Positions 24,556 to 33,367 of a stretch of DNA of 64,000 nt are shown in pieces. This stretch comes from Methylotenera_A sp046598525. Lineage in GTDB: Bacteria; Pseudomonadota; Gammaproteobacteria; Burkholderiales; Methylophilaceae. The notes beneath the pieces were generated by a model. It was not told the origin of the DNA, ran no database searches, and saw only the letters and a list, made by a program, of their open reading frames with translations. The stretch is taken from assembly GCA_046598525.1 (NCBI GenBank), contig JBKJIJ010000013.1, positions 1-64,000 of the forward strand, written 5' to 3'. The first letter of the stretch is position 1, and every line of letters starts with the position of its first letter. Position numbers and translations under genes: made by a program.

Positions 24556-27507
24556 TTAAACCAGCTTTGCCAATAAGGCCTCAGCGCGCTTGCGTTGTGT
24601 CGCTCCACCCTCTTTCATAACTTCATCAAGCAATTCTTTTGCGCCTTCTGCATCATCCATTCCAATGTAGGCGGCTACTAAATCTAACTTGGTTTCAATT
24701 TCAATCGGTTCAATTTCATTCGATTCAGCCACTTCAAATGGATTTGCATCCTGTGTTGAAGAAGCATCTGTCATGTCCAAATTAATGCCAGATAAATCAT
24801 AGGTATTTGCAGTTGCGGTATTATCGTCAACGTAGCTAGGCGCATCATTTGATAATGAACTTAAATCAAAATTAAAATTGGTTTCTTCAACAGCCGTATC
24901 AGCGCTTTCAAAACGGATATCGTTTACATCGACCATCGTTGGCTCAAGCAAATTCGATTCGCCAAGATTCGATTCGCCCAAATTAGCCACATCAGATAAA
25001 TGCGCAATATCAGTAAAGTGCGGTAAATCATGTGCATCAGAAATTTCTACGTTTGCAGAGGTATCAACTGTAAATTCTGGTTCAATTTTTGTTGATTCAA
25101 AATTGGACATATCCAAACCAGGCATGGTGTGGCCAAAGTTAGAATTATTATTTTCCGCATTCGTTGCGGTAGCCGATGTTAAATCACCAAAATCAAAATC
25201 TAGTGCGTCCATTGATTCTGCTGCAGTGGATTTAGTTACAGGAGCTTCTGCAATTGATTTAGGTTTCACATAGCTTTGAACGGTGTCGGCTGTTAAGCTG
25301 GCGGTTCCTGAAGCGCTATTTGTAAAGTTAATCTCATCCGTGTTTTGATTGGCTAATGCATCTAGCTCTAAATCAAATGCGTCTTTTTCATTTGTAGTTG
25401 AAGCAAAATTTTGCACCAATGAATCATTGTCAAACGTAAAATCTAAATCGGTTTCACTGGCGATTGGGGAGTTTGAAAAATCATTAGCTTCCAATTTATC
25501 GCTTGAAGCGAAACCTGCTGCTTGACCAGTAGCAACCACAGATTGAGCAGGTGAAGAGTGCGCTGCATTGGCTTGATAAAGCGGATTGCTAGGCTCTAAG
25601 TTGTAGCCAATCTCTGCCACTTTAGCCCAAGTTGGGTCTTCTGCACCTAAGGTTGTATATAACTCACCAGCGATGGTTTCAAATGCCGAAACATTCTTGC
25701 TGGCGGCATACATTTCAAGCAGTTTTAAGTGTAGTTCGTAACGTTTTGGCTCTTTTGAAATAGCGTCTTTTAAAATCTCTTCGGCTTGCGCGTCACGGCC
25801 ATAAGCCATATACACTTCAGCTTCGGCAATCGGATCAACATCATTGGTGTCAATCATGCCGCCATTGGCGCTTTGAGAGAAATCGGTTAAGAATGACGTA
25901 TCGCCAGTGTCTACGCTAGATCCTGAGGTATTTCCAAAAACGGTATTCGCTTTTAATCCGCCAGATGTCATGATGCCTTGTTCAAAATCGGCTAAATTGC
26001 GTTTACGCTTGTTGCGCAAATACATCCAACCGCCACCCAGTAATGCCAGCAGTCCAGCTGCAGAACCTACCAATGGCAAATCTAAACCATCTAAAAGGCT
26101 TGCTTCGGCTGCTGGGTCTGTTACCACAACCGCTGTTGGGTTTGGTTGCACAGGCGCTACCATTTCGGCGGCAACTGGGGCTGGTGGTACTACTGGTGCT
26201 GGAACTGGCTCTGCTGGTGCTACTTCAGAAGGTGGCAATTCAGAAGGCTGTGGCTGTTCGCTTACTGCTGGTAACTCAGCAACAGCATTTCTATCTAGTG
26301 CTGCTTGAATTTCGGCTTGCTTTTGCAATTCAGACATGGTGCCATTTTTTAATGCCAACAATTGCTGCATATCGGCAATTTGTTTTTCTAAAGCAGCAGT
26401 TTTATCCTGCGCTTCCATTACACTTTTTTCGCGCGCTGTCGATTCTTCTTGCAAAGCGGTGATTTTAGCTTGTAAGTTTTTTACATCATCCGCTTCTTTT
26501 TTCGTTAAAGCCGCATCGCCTGCTGATAGCTTTACAACATCTTTAGGGCCAGTGGCAGCCGGCACTGATTTATCTTCAGCCGCGCTTTTAATTTTACCAT
26601 CGGCCGATTGCGTGCTTGCTTCCGATTCACTTGGTGCGGATTCAGCCACAATTCCAGCAAGCTTATTGCGGTATTCATTCCAATTGGCCGATTGTACTTT
26701 GACTTCTTTAGATGCTTGTTGACGTGACAACGAAGCCAGATCTTGCTCTGAAGGCAGACGTAAAATTTTACCGACTTTTAATCGGTTCATGTTTTTGCCA
26801 TCAAACGCATTAGGATTTGCTTGATATAAACCGACCAACATTTGATCTAAACTAATGCCTTCTGGCTTGTAATCTCGTGCAATTTTAGCTAAAGAATCGC
26901 CGCGTCGTGTTTGATATTCATCATTAGGTGCATTATTAGGTATATCCGCACTGTCAGCTGCAATTGGCGCTTTTTTAATTTGTTTAGGCTTGCTTGTCGT
27001 GCTAGATGGTTTGGCAGATGATGAATCAAGCATTGAATCTTGATTTGAGGTAGTGCTTGGTTTCACGGCTGGTAATTGCGTTGTCGTGCTTTCAACTTCA
27101 CCCACATAACCCGGTGGATCTAATAAAACGGTGTATTCTCTTAATAATCGACCAGACGCCCAATCAACCTGAATCAGCATATCCAAAAAAGGCTCACTGA
27201 TTGGTTGCGTGGATTTAAGTTTTAATATGGGCGTGCCTCTAGAATTTTTAGACACTTCGACTTTGATTGTGCTGTGTGAAGCTGGACGCTCAATACCTTG
27301 GGTTGCATAGGCTTCTTCAGAGGCAATTACGGCAAAAATACTGCTTAATTCTTCAGGTGTAACAGACAATAATTCAATATCGGCTCTTAGCGGTTCGCCT
27401 AATCCAGAACTTACGTTTAGCTTACCAAGCCCTGCCGAAAAAACAGCCATTGGCGCCAGCGCCATACATAGAGCAACTGTTATTTTCTTTAATTTTGAGT
27501 TATGCAC
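24556..27507 (-). CDS. fimV: FimV-like pole-organising peptidoglycan-binding protein
   Basis: A 983-residue inner-membrane protein. Signal peptide (KITVALCMALAPMAVFSAG), conserved N-terminal domain (LGKLNVSSGLGEPLRADIELLSV), LysM domain around residues 195-250 (YQTRRGDSLAKIARDY to VGKILRLPS), coiled coil about 335-395, Pro/Glu/Val-rich stretch, one membrane helix (LVGSAAGLLALLGGGWMYL), then a long acidic cytoplasmic region with TPR-like part and the C-terminal FimV domain (KLDLVAAYIGMDDAEGAKELLDEVM). In relatives it organises the pole and type IV pilus function. The acidic tail contains short repeats (NLGESNLGESNL). Confidence 0.93.
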   Translation of the reverse strand: MHNSKLKKITVALCMALAPMAVFSAGLGKLNVSSGLGEPLRADIELLSVTPEELSSIFAVIASEEAYATQGIERPASHSTIKVEVSKNSRGTPILKLKSTQPISEPFLDMLIQVDWASGRLLREYTVLLDPPGYVGEVESTTTQLPAVKPSTTSNQDSMLDSSSAKPSSTTSKPKQIKKAPIAADSADIPNNAPNDEYQTRRGDSLAKIARDYKPEGISLDQMLVGLYQANPNAFDGKNMNRLKVGKILRLPSEQDLASLSRQQASKEVKVQSANWNEYRNKLAGIVAESAPSESEASTQSADGKIKSAAEDKSVPAATGPKDVVKLSAGDAALTKKEADDVKNLQAKITALQEESTAREKSVMEAQDKTAALEKQIADMQQLLALKNGTMSELQKQAEIQAALDRNAVAELPAVSEQPQPSELPPSEVAPAEPVPAPVVPPAPVAAEMVAPVQPNPTAVVVTDPAAEASLLDGLDLPLVGSAAGLLALLGGGWMYLRNKRKRNLADFEQGIMTSGGLKANTVFGNTSGSSVDTGDTSFLTDFSQSANGGMIDTNDVDPIAEAEVYMAYGRDAQAEEILKDAISKEPKRYELHLKLLEMYAASKNVSAFETIAGELYTTLGAEDPTWAKVAEIGYNLEPSNPLYQANAAHSSPAQSVVATGQAAGFASSDKLEANDFSNSPIASETDLDFTFDNDSLVQNFASTTNEKDAFDLELDALANQNTDEINFTNSASGTASLTADTVQSYVKPKSIAEAPVTKSTAAESMDALDFDFGDLTSATATNAENNNSNFGHTMPGLDMSNFESTKIEPEFTVDTSANVEISDAHDLPHFTDIAHLSDVANLGESNLGESNLLEPTMVDVNDIRFESADTAVEETNFNFDLSSLSNDAPSYVDDNTATANTYDLSGINLDMTDASSTQDANPFEVAESNEIEPIEIETKLDLVAAYIGMDDAEGAKELLDEVMKEGGATQRKRAEALLAKLV

Positions 27508-27663
27508 TATTCCACCCTTAAAATTTACCTACATATGCAATAAGAAAAATAACATCAATTACTTAGAGTTGCAAGCTCATAATACACATTATATTAGCAA
27601 GCTATGTGGCTGTATGCGCTTGTTGTTGCGTTTTAATCAAGCTACTTATTACTTTTTAACAAT

Positions 27664-28776
27664 TTAACGCTCTATTAATATGCGTAACATGCGTCTTAAT
27701 GGCTCGGCTGCACCCCATAACAATTGGTCGCCAACGGTAAATGCAGACAAATAATCGTTACCCATATTCAGTTTACGTAAACGGCCAACTGGTGTTGTAA
27801 GTGTACCGGTAACCGCGGCAGGCGATAACTCACGCATGCTGGCTTCGCGCTCATTCGGAATCACTTTTGCCCATTGATTAGCCTCACTCAACATGGCATT
27901 AATATCTGCCAGCGGCACATCTTTTTTAAGCTTAATTGTTAAGGCTTGGCTATGGCAACGCATGGCGCCAATGCGTACACAAAGGCCGTCAATATGAATT
28001 GGATTGGCTTCGCGACCCAAAATTTTATTGGTTTCAACATGGCCTTTCCATTCCTCTTTGCTTTGACCATTGCCTAAATCTTTATCAATCCAAGGAATCA
28101 AACTACCAGCTAATGGCACACCAAAATGCGCGGTTGGAAAACGTTCATCACGCAAGGTGCCAGCCACTTCGCGGTCAATATCTAAAATGGCCGATGCTGG
28201 ATCATTTAATAAAGTATTGGCCGCCAAATGTGCCTCACCCATTTGTTTAAGTAGTTCACGCATATTTTGCGCACCAGCACCCGATGCCGCTTGATAAGTC
28301 ATGGATGTGGCCCACTCAATTAAATCGGCTTTAAATAAGCCATTTAATGCCATTAACATGAGTGAAACCGTGCAGTTACCGCCCACCCAATTATTGCCAC
28401 CTTTATGCATTGCATCTTGAATAACGTGCAGATTGACTGGATCTAAAATGATGACCGCGTCTTTTTCCATGCGTAAAGTTGAAGCAGCATCAATCCAATG
28501 CCCTTTCCAACCCGCTTGCCTTAATTGCGGAAAAATTTCGCTGGTGTAATCGCCGCCTTGGCAAGAAATAATGGCATCCATTGCCTGTAAATCGGCAATA
28601 TTTTTAGCATCTTTTAATGCGGCCGATTCTTTGCCAACGTTTGGCGCTTTACCACCAATTTGTGAGGTAGTAAAAAATTGCGGCTCGATTAACGCAAAAT
28701 CATTCTCTTCCACCATGCGCTGCATCAGCACAGAGCCCACCATTCCACGCCAGCCAACGAATCCGACTTTTAACAT
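27664..28776 (-). CDS. asd: Aspartate-semialdehyde dehydrogenase
   Basis: A 370-residue NADP-dependent enzyme reducing aspartyl phosphate, the branch point to Lys/DAP, Thr and Met. N-terminal Rossmann motif VGFVGWRGMVGSVLMQRM, active-site Cys in GNNWVGGNCTVSLMLMALNG, and active-site His in VRIGAMRCHSQALTIKL. ATG 28776 is chosen because AGGAA lies six bases upstream; the longer frame begins in front of this site. It follows leuB, the conserved betaproteobacterial order. Confidence 0.97.
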   Translation of the reverse strand: MLKVGFVGWRGMVGSVLMQRMVEENDFALIEPQFFTTSQIGGKAPNVGKESAALKDAKNIADLQAMDAIISCQGGDYTSEIFPQLRQAGWKGHWIDAASTLRMEKDAVIILDPVNLHVIQDAMHKGGNNWVGGNCTVSLMLMALNGLFKADLIEWATSMTYQAASGAGAQNMRELLKQMGEAHLAANTLLNDPASAILDIDREVAGTLRDERFPTAHFGVPLAGSLIPWIDKDLGNGQSKEEWKGHVETNKILGREANPIHIDGLCVRIGAMRCHSQALTIKLKKDVPLADINAMLSEANQWAKVIPNEREASMRELSPAAVTGTLTTPVGRLRKLNMGNDYLSAFTVGDQLLWGAAEPLRRMLRILIER

Positions 28777-28870
28777 TTTATTTCCTAAGTTCTTAATATT
28801 GCACAAAAAACACTTTGCGCATTGCTTATATTTATCTTACGACTATGAATTTATAACTACAAATTTATGA

Positions 28871-29929
28871 CTACAAATTTGCGACTACCGCATCACCCAT
28901 GGCGCTACAACCGACTTTTTTACAACCATCCGTCACAATATCCGCGGTTCTAAAGCCTTGCGCTAAGGCTTTTTTAACGGCGTTTTCCACTTTTTGCGCA
29001 TTGGCTTCATCGTTAAACGTGTAACGTAACATCATCGCTACCGATAAAATAGTCGCTAATGGATTAGCAATATCTTTGCCCGCGATATCAGGCGCAGAGC
29101 CATGACTTGGCTCATACATGCCTTTATTGTTTGCATCTAAAGAAGCCGATGGCAACATGCCGATTGAGCCTGTCAGCATGGATGCTTCATCAGATAAAAT
29201 ATCGCCAAAAATATTGCCCGTTACCATCACATCAAATTGTTTAGGCGCACGAATTAGCTGCATAGCGGCGTTATCCACGTACATATGGCTTAATTCCACT
29301 TCTGGATATTCAGCCGATAATTCAATCATGACTTGGCGCCATAATTCCGTGGTTTCAAGCACGTTAGCTTTATCTACAGAACAAACTTTCTTGTTACGTT
29401 TCATCGCAATATCAAACGCCACACGGCCAATACTACGAATCTCAGATTCGTTATAGCGCATGGTGTTAATGCCTTCGCGCTCGCCATTTTCTAGCGTACT
29501 AATGCCGCGTGGCTGACCAAAGTAAATATCACCTGTGAGTTCGCGAATAATCATTAAATCTAAGCCAGAAACCACTTCTGGTTTTAAAGTAGATGCACCC
29601 GCTAATTCAGGGTAAAGCAAAGCGGGACGCAAATTAGCAAATAGATTCAACTCTTTACGGATGCGCAATAAACCGCGCTCTGGGCGCAAATGACGCTCTA
29701 ATTTATCGTATTTCCAATCACCTACCGCGCCTAACAATACGGCATCAGAATCTTTGGCCAATTGCAAAGTGCTATCTGGCAACGGCTCACCAAACGCCTC
29801 ATAACCCGCCCCGCCAATTGGCGCTTCTGTCATGCTTAAATCGTTGATATTAAGCGCTTTTAATACTTTAACCGCTTGCGCTACAATCTCTGGCCCAATG
29901 CCATCACCTGGCAAAATTGCTAATTTCAT
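28871..29929 (-). CDS. leuB: 3-isopropylmalate dehydrogenase
   Basis: A 352-residue NAD-dependent decarboxylating dehydrogenase, third step of leucine synthesis. It begins MKLAILPGDGIGPEIV. Active-site motifs are RELTGDIYFGQPRG, VDKANVLETTELWR and GNIFGDILSDEASMLTGSIGMLPSAS, plus the NAD-binding EPSHGSAPDIAGK. The 90-bp gap to leuD contains a heptanucleotide tandem repeat. Confidence 0.98.
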   Translation of the reverse strand: MKLAILPGDGIGPEIVAQAVKVLKALNINDLSMTEAPIGGAGYEAFGEPLPDSTLQLAKDSDAVLLGAVGDWKYDKLERHLRPERGLLRIRKELNLFANLRPALLYPELAGASTLKPEVVSGLDLMIIRELTGDIYFGQPRGISTLENGEREGINTMRYNESEIRSIGRVAFDIAMKRNKKVCSVDKANVLETTELWRQVMIELSAEYPEVELSHMYVDNAAMQLIRAPKQFDVMVTGNIFGDILSDEASMLTGSIGMLPSASLDANNKGMYEPSHGSAPDIAGKDIANPLATILSVAMMLRYTFNDEANAQKVENAVKKALAQGFRTADIVTDGCKKVGCSAMGDAVVANL

Positions 29930-29946
29930 TTACTTACTTTCAGTTT

Positions 29947-29973
29947 GTAGTCGTTAGTCGTTAGTCGTTAGTC
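29947..29973 (-). repeat. Heptanucleotide tandem repeat before leuB
   Basis: Three perfect gttagtc units (29953-29973, plus strand) preceded by a partial gtagtc, about 18-44 bp before the leuB start codon, between leuD and leuB. Confidence 0.85.
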
Positions 29974-30019
29974 TTTGGTTTTAAAACTACCCACTATCGA
30001 CTGCTGACTGGCAACTGTT

Positions 30020-30658
30020 TCAATTAAATAACCAAGGCTGCGCTTGTTGATGCTTTACCTCAAAGGCTTTAATCTTGTCTTGTTGCTGCATGGTCAATCC
30101 AATATCATCTAAGCCATTGAGTAGATTATGTTTTCTAACACTATCCACTTCAAACGAGTAGACTTTCCCGCTGGGCGTTGTCACCGTTTGTGCGGCTAAA
30201 TTAATATCTAATTGATAGCCTACTCTTGCATCCACCTCTTGAAATAAGCTTTCTACAATTTCAGCCGATAGCACAATTGGCAACATGCCATTTTTAAAGC
30301 AGTTATTAAAGAAAATATCGGCAAAGCTAGAGGCAATTACTACCTTAAAGCCAAAATCTTCTAAGGCCCAAGGCGCATGTTCACGGCTTGAACCACAGCC
30401 AAAATTTTCGCGCGTTAATAGCACACTGGCACCCTGATAACGGGCTAAATTCAGCACGAAATCAGGGTTTAAGGCGCGCTTGGAGTTATCCATACCGGGC
30501 TCTCCATGGTCTAAATAACGCCATTCATCAAACGCGTTAGGGCCAAAACCCGAGCGTTTAATCGACTTTAAAAATTGTTTTGGAATAATCGCGTCCGTAT
30601 CGACGTTAGCCCTATCTAGTGGCGCGACTAGTCCATTCAACTGCGTAAAAGCTTGCAT
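30020..30658 (-). CDS. leuD: 3-isopropylmalate dehydratase small subunit
   Basis: A 212-residue swivel domain that pairs with LeuC. It begins MQAFTQLNGLVAPLDRANVDTD. Family motifs are DAIIPKQFLK and LLTRENFGCGSSREHAPWAL. The leuC gene is separated from it by a small lipoprotein gene. Confidence 0.97.
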   Translation of the reverse strand: MQAFTQLNGLVAPLDRANVDTDAIIPKQFLKSIKRSGFGPNAFDEWRYLDHGEPGMDNSKRALNPDFVLNLARYQGASVLLTRENFGCGSSREHAPWALEDFGFKVVIASSFADIFFNNCFKNGMLPIVLSAEIVESLFQEVDARVGYQLDINLAAQTVTTPSGKVYSFEVDSVRKHNLLNGLDDIGLTMQQQDKIKAFEVKHQQAQPWLFN

Positions 30659-30702
30659 AGTTTGTTCTTAAATATTTGTGAGTGAATCTTAGCTAATGAG
30701 TA

Positions 30703-30834
30703 TTAATTTGTTGTTTTTTGAATGGCTTCGCCACCCTTTTCAATATCTTGGCCAACGCCACGCACGGTATTGCATGCGCTTAAAGCAAAACTAACAACCA
30801 ACAATAAAGCTGAGAATTTAAATAGTGATTTCAT
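30703..30834 (-). CDS. Entericidin-like small lipoprotein
   Basis: A 43-residue peptide, too short for most gene finders. It has a lipoprotein signal (MKSLFKFSALLLVVSFALSAC, lipobox ALSAC, acylated Cys21) and the entericidin core CNTVRGVGQDIEKGGEAIQK. The start is supported by GGAG upstream. Entericidins A/B are outer-envelope lipoproteins whose paired antidote/bacteriolytic roles are described in enteric bacteria. Here there is one gene, lodged between leuC and leuD on the same strand, a placement also seen in other Betaproteobacteria. Confidence 0.9.
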   Translation of the reverse strand: MKSLFKFSALLLVVSFALSACNTVRGVGQDIEKGGEAIQKTTN

Positions 30835-30860
30835 CGTTAACTCCTAAAAAAATTAAAAAA

Positions 30861-32267
30861 TTAAAACGTTCTTACATCTACAAAATGCCCAGCAACAGCA
30901 GCAGCAGCTGCCATTTCCGGACTAACCAAATGGGTACGACCGCCCTGACCTTGGCGACCTTCAAAATTACGGTTTGAAGTGGATGCACAACGCTCACCTG
31001 GCTCTAAACGGTCGGCATTCATGGCCAAACACATTGAGCAGCCTGGCTCGCGCCATTCAAAACCAGCATCTATAAAAATTTTATCTAAGCCTTCAAGCTC
31101 CGCTTGCGCTTTTACCAAACCAGAGCCAGGCACCACTAATGCCAGCTTAACGTTTGGCGCAATATGCTTGCCTTTTGCTACCGCCGCGGCCGCGCGTAAG
31201 TCTTCAATGCGCGAATTGGTGCAAGAGCCGATAAATACTTTATCAATATTAATTTCATCAATCGGCGTATTCGGCGTTAAGCCCATATAAGCGTAAGCAC
31301 GCTCCCAATCGCTGCGTTGCACTTCGTTTTTGGCCAAATCCAAACTTGGCACTTTACCATCCACACCTACTACCATCTCTGGTGATGTGCCCCAAGTCAC
31401 TTGTGGCTGAATATCTCCTGCTTTTAAGGTCACAACGGTGTCAAATTTAGCAGCTTCGTCGCTGTGCAACGTTTTCCAATAAGCAACTGCAGCATCCCAT
31501 TGCTCCGCTTTAGGCGAAAATGGACGGCCTTTAACGTAATTAATGGTTGTATCATCCACCGCCACCATGCCAGCGCGCGCGCCCGCTTCAATCGCCATAT
31601 TGCATAAGGTCATGCGGCCTTCCATGCTTAACGCACGGATTGCGGAACCGGCAAATTCAATTGCATAGCCATTGCCGCCAGCAGTGCCGATTTTGCCGAT
31701 AATCGCCAAGGCGATATCTTTGGCGGTTACGCCATTGCCTAATTGGCCATCTACCAACACTTGCAATGTTTTAGATTTTTTTTGCACCAAGCATTGCGTT
31801 GCCATTACATGCTCAACTTCTGACGTACCGATACCATGCGCCAAAGCACCAAACGCACCATGCGTGCTGGTATGCGAATCGCCGCAAACCACTGTCATGC
31901 CGGGCAAAGTGGCGCCTTGCTCAGGGCCAATTACATGCACAATACCTTGACGCAAATCGTTCATTTTGAACTGAGTCACACCATGCTCAGCGCAGTTTTC
32001 ATCTAATGTTTGTACTTGCAAGCGTGAAATTGGATCGGCAATGCCAGCAACGCCAGAGCTTCGATTGGTGGTTGGCACGTTATGATCTGGCACCGCCAAA
32101 ATAGAATTAACACGCCAAACCTTGCGGTTAGATAGCTTCAGGCCTTCAAACGCTTGCGGGCTGGTGACTTCATGCACCAAATGACGGTCGATATAAATTA
32201 GCGCCGTGCCGTTTTCTTCATGCACAACGTGAGAATCAAATAATTTATCGTAAAGCGTTTTTGCCAT
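30861..32267 (-). CDS. leuC: 3-isopropylmalate dehydratase large subunit
   Basis: A 468-residue aconitase-family enzyme. The start MAKTLYDKLFDSHVV at 32267 is typical; the longer frame adds an untypical stretch. The [4Fe-4S] ligands are visible as Cys in IGSCTNSRIEDLRAAA and two Cys in GCSMCLAMN. Substrate motifs VCGDSHTSTHGAFGALAHGIGTSEVEHV and GRQGQGGRTHLVSP are intact. It is the first structural gene of the leuC-entericidin-leuD-leuB-asd run. Confidence 0.98.
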   Translation of the reverse strand: MAKTLYDKLFDSHVVHEENGTALIYIDRHLVHEVTSPQAFEGLKLSNRKVWRVNSILAVPDHNVPTTNRSSGVAGIADPISRLQVQTLDENCAEHGVTQFKMNDLRQGIVHVIGPEQGATLPGMTVVCGDSHTSTHGAFGALAHGIGTSEVEHVMATQCLVQKKSKTLQVLVDGQLGNGVTAKDIALAIIGKIGTAGGNGYAIEFAGSAIRALSMEGRMTLCNMAIEAGARAGMVAVDDTTINYVKGRPFSPKAEQWDAAVAYWKTLHSDEAAKFDTVVTLKAGDIQPQVTWGTSPEMVVGVDGKVPSLDLAKNEVQRSDWERAYAYMGLTPNTPIDEINIDKVFIGSCTNSRIEDLRAAAAVAKGKHIAPNVKLALVVPGSGLVKAQAELEGLDKIFIDAGFEWREPGCSMCLAMNADRLEPGERCASTSNRNFEGRQGQGGRTHLVSPEMAAAAAVAGHFVDVRTF

Positions 32268-32291
32268 ATTAAAACCTAAAATCTTGTTTGC

Positions 32292-32388
32292 CACAGAGGA
32301 CACAGAGTTCACAGAGAAAATCAAAACCCAACATATATAAAGTGACTACTTAAACCAACTAAAAGGGTTTACTCTGTGGTCTCTGTGA
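32292..32388. repeat. CACAGAG interspersed inverted repeat
   Basis: CACAGAGGACACAGAGT (32292-32308) and the near reverse complement ACTCTGTGGTCTCTGTG (32370-32386) match at 15 of 17 positions and flank about 60 bp between yajQ and leuC. This word type recurs as an interspersed repeat in other bacterial genomes, from general knowledge. It could form the end of the yajQ region or a leader hairpin for leuC. Confidence 0.65.
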
Positions 32389-32396
32389 CTAAAAAA

Positions 32397-32891
32397 TCAA
32401 TCCCTAAAGTTACCAAATTGTAGCGGAAAATCCGTCACATTTTTTTTACAAAACGCAATCGCCTCTTGCAAAAAATCGCGCTTTGCACCATTCACTCGCA
32501 CTTCGTCACCTTGAATACTGGCTTGCACTTTTAAGCCAGAATCTTTAATTAGCTTGGCAATGCGCTTGGCTAATTCAGCATCAATGCCGGCACGAATTTT
32601 AAGCTCTTGCTTGACCTTATTGCCGCCCACTTTTTGCACATCTTTATGCTCTAAGCGCTTGGTTGAATCAGGCTCTTTCTTTTCCATGCCTGGCAGCAAA
32701 ATATCTTTAATCTGATCCAACTGAAAGTCATTATCGCCATACAAAGTAATAATGCTGTCTTTTTCGTTTAATTCAACTTTGGCCGATGTGCCTTTAAAGT
32801 CATAGCGATTGGTAATCTGCTTACCCGCCGTATCAATCGCGTTTTTAAGCGCAACCATATCGACTTCAGAACTAATATCAAAACTTGGCAT
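32397..32891 (-). CDS. YajQ family nucleotide-binding protein
   Basis: A 164-residue protein of the YajQ (DUF520) family with two ferredoxin-like halves. It begins MPSFDISSEVDMVALKNAID, with TNRYDFKGT, and ends IAFCKKNVTDFPLQFGNFRD, all conserved. Family members bind nucleotides; a Xanthomonas member binds cyclic di-GMP. Function here is unknown but the family call is firm. Confidence 0.95.
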   Translation of the reverse strand: MPSFDISSEVDMVALKNAIDTAGKQITNRYDFKGTSAKVELNEKDSIITLYGDNDFQLDQIKDILLPGMEKKEPDSTKRLEHKDVQKVGGNKVKQELKIRAGIDAELAKRIAKLIKDSGLKVQASIQGDEVRVNGAKRDFLQEAIAFCKKNVTDFPLQFGNFRD

Positions 32892-32933
32892 AATTAATCC
32901 TTTTTAAAACTAATTGCAACTAGATAATGCGCC

Positions 32934-33001
32934 GCTTGAAGAAGGCATTTTCACGCAGACAGTACGATTAGTACGGCAAGTGAGAATAACGCCCTTCAAG
33001 C
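32934..33001. repeat. Long imperfect hairpin between ppnP and yajQ
   Basis: gcttgaag (32934-32941) and cttcaagc (32994-33001) bracket further complementary blocks (ggcattttcac and gtgagaataacgcc) and an inner gtac/gtac stem, making a hairpin of about 68 nt. There is no T-tract, so it resembles a palindromic repeat element rather than a standard terminator. Confidence 0.55.
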
Positions 33002-33018
33002 AAGCAGTATCGGTTGGC

Positions 33019-33330
33019 TTACTCAAAGTGGCAAACGTAGTCTAATGTTTCTAGCGTTTCAATATCAAAACTGGAATTACCCGGTACCGTAAATTTCTCA
33101 CCCGCGCCATAGGTTTTCCATGATTCTTCACCTTGCAAACGCACTTTGCAGCTGCCTAAATTGATTTCCATCAACTCTGGTGCCGCAGTATTAAATGTCA
33201 ATGTGCTTGGAAAAATCACGCCAATCGTACTGCGTGTTCCGTTTGGAAACATCACCGTGTGGCTCACGCATTTACCATCAAAATAGATATTTGCTTTTTT
33301 CTTTACACTTACATTGTCAAATTGTGCCAT
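33019..33330 (-). CDS. ppnP: Pyrimidine/purine nucleoside phosphorylase
   Basis: A 103-residue single-domain cupin of the PpnP (YaiE, DUF1255) family, which phosphorolyses several nucleosides. It starts MAQFDNVSVKKKANIYFDGKC at 33330 with GAGGAG seven bases upstream; the longer frame reaching 33420 overlaps argG and has no site. Family motifs GTRSTIGVIFPSTLTFNTAAPE and SWKTYGAGEKFTVPGNSSFDI are present. It lies 37 bp after argG on the same strand. Confidence 0.94.
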   Translation of the reverse strand: MAQFDNVSVKKKANIYFDGKCVSHTVMFPNGTRSTIGVIFPSTLTFNTAAPELMEINLGSCKVRLQGEESWKTYGAGEKFTVPGNSSFDIETLETLDYVCHFE

Positions 33331-33367
33331 TCTTAACTCCTCAATTTTTGTATTTAAATTTTTAGCC

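Noticed and set aside
24878..26722. Several plus-strand frames of 70-140 residues opposite fimV
   Set aside because: They are shadows of the low-complexity acidic FimV coding strand and have Ser/Ala-rich nonsense composition.
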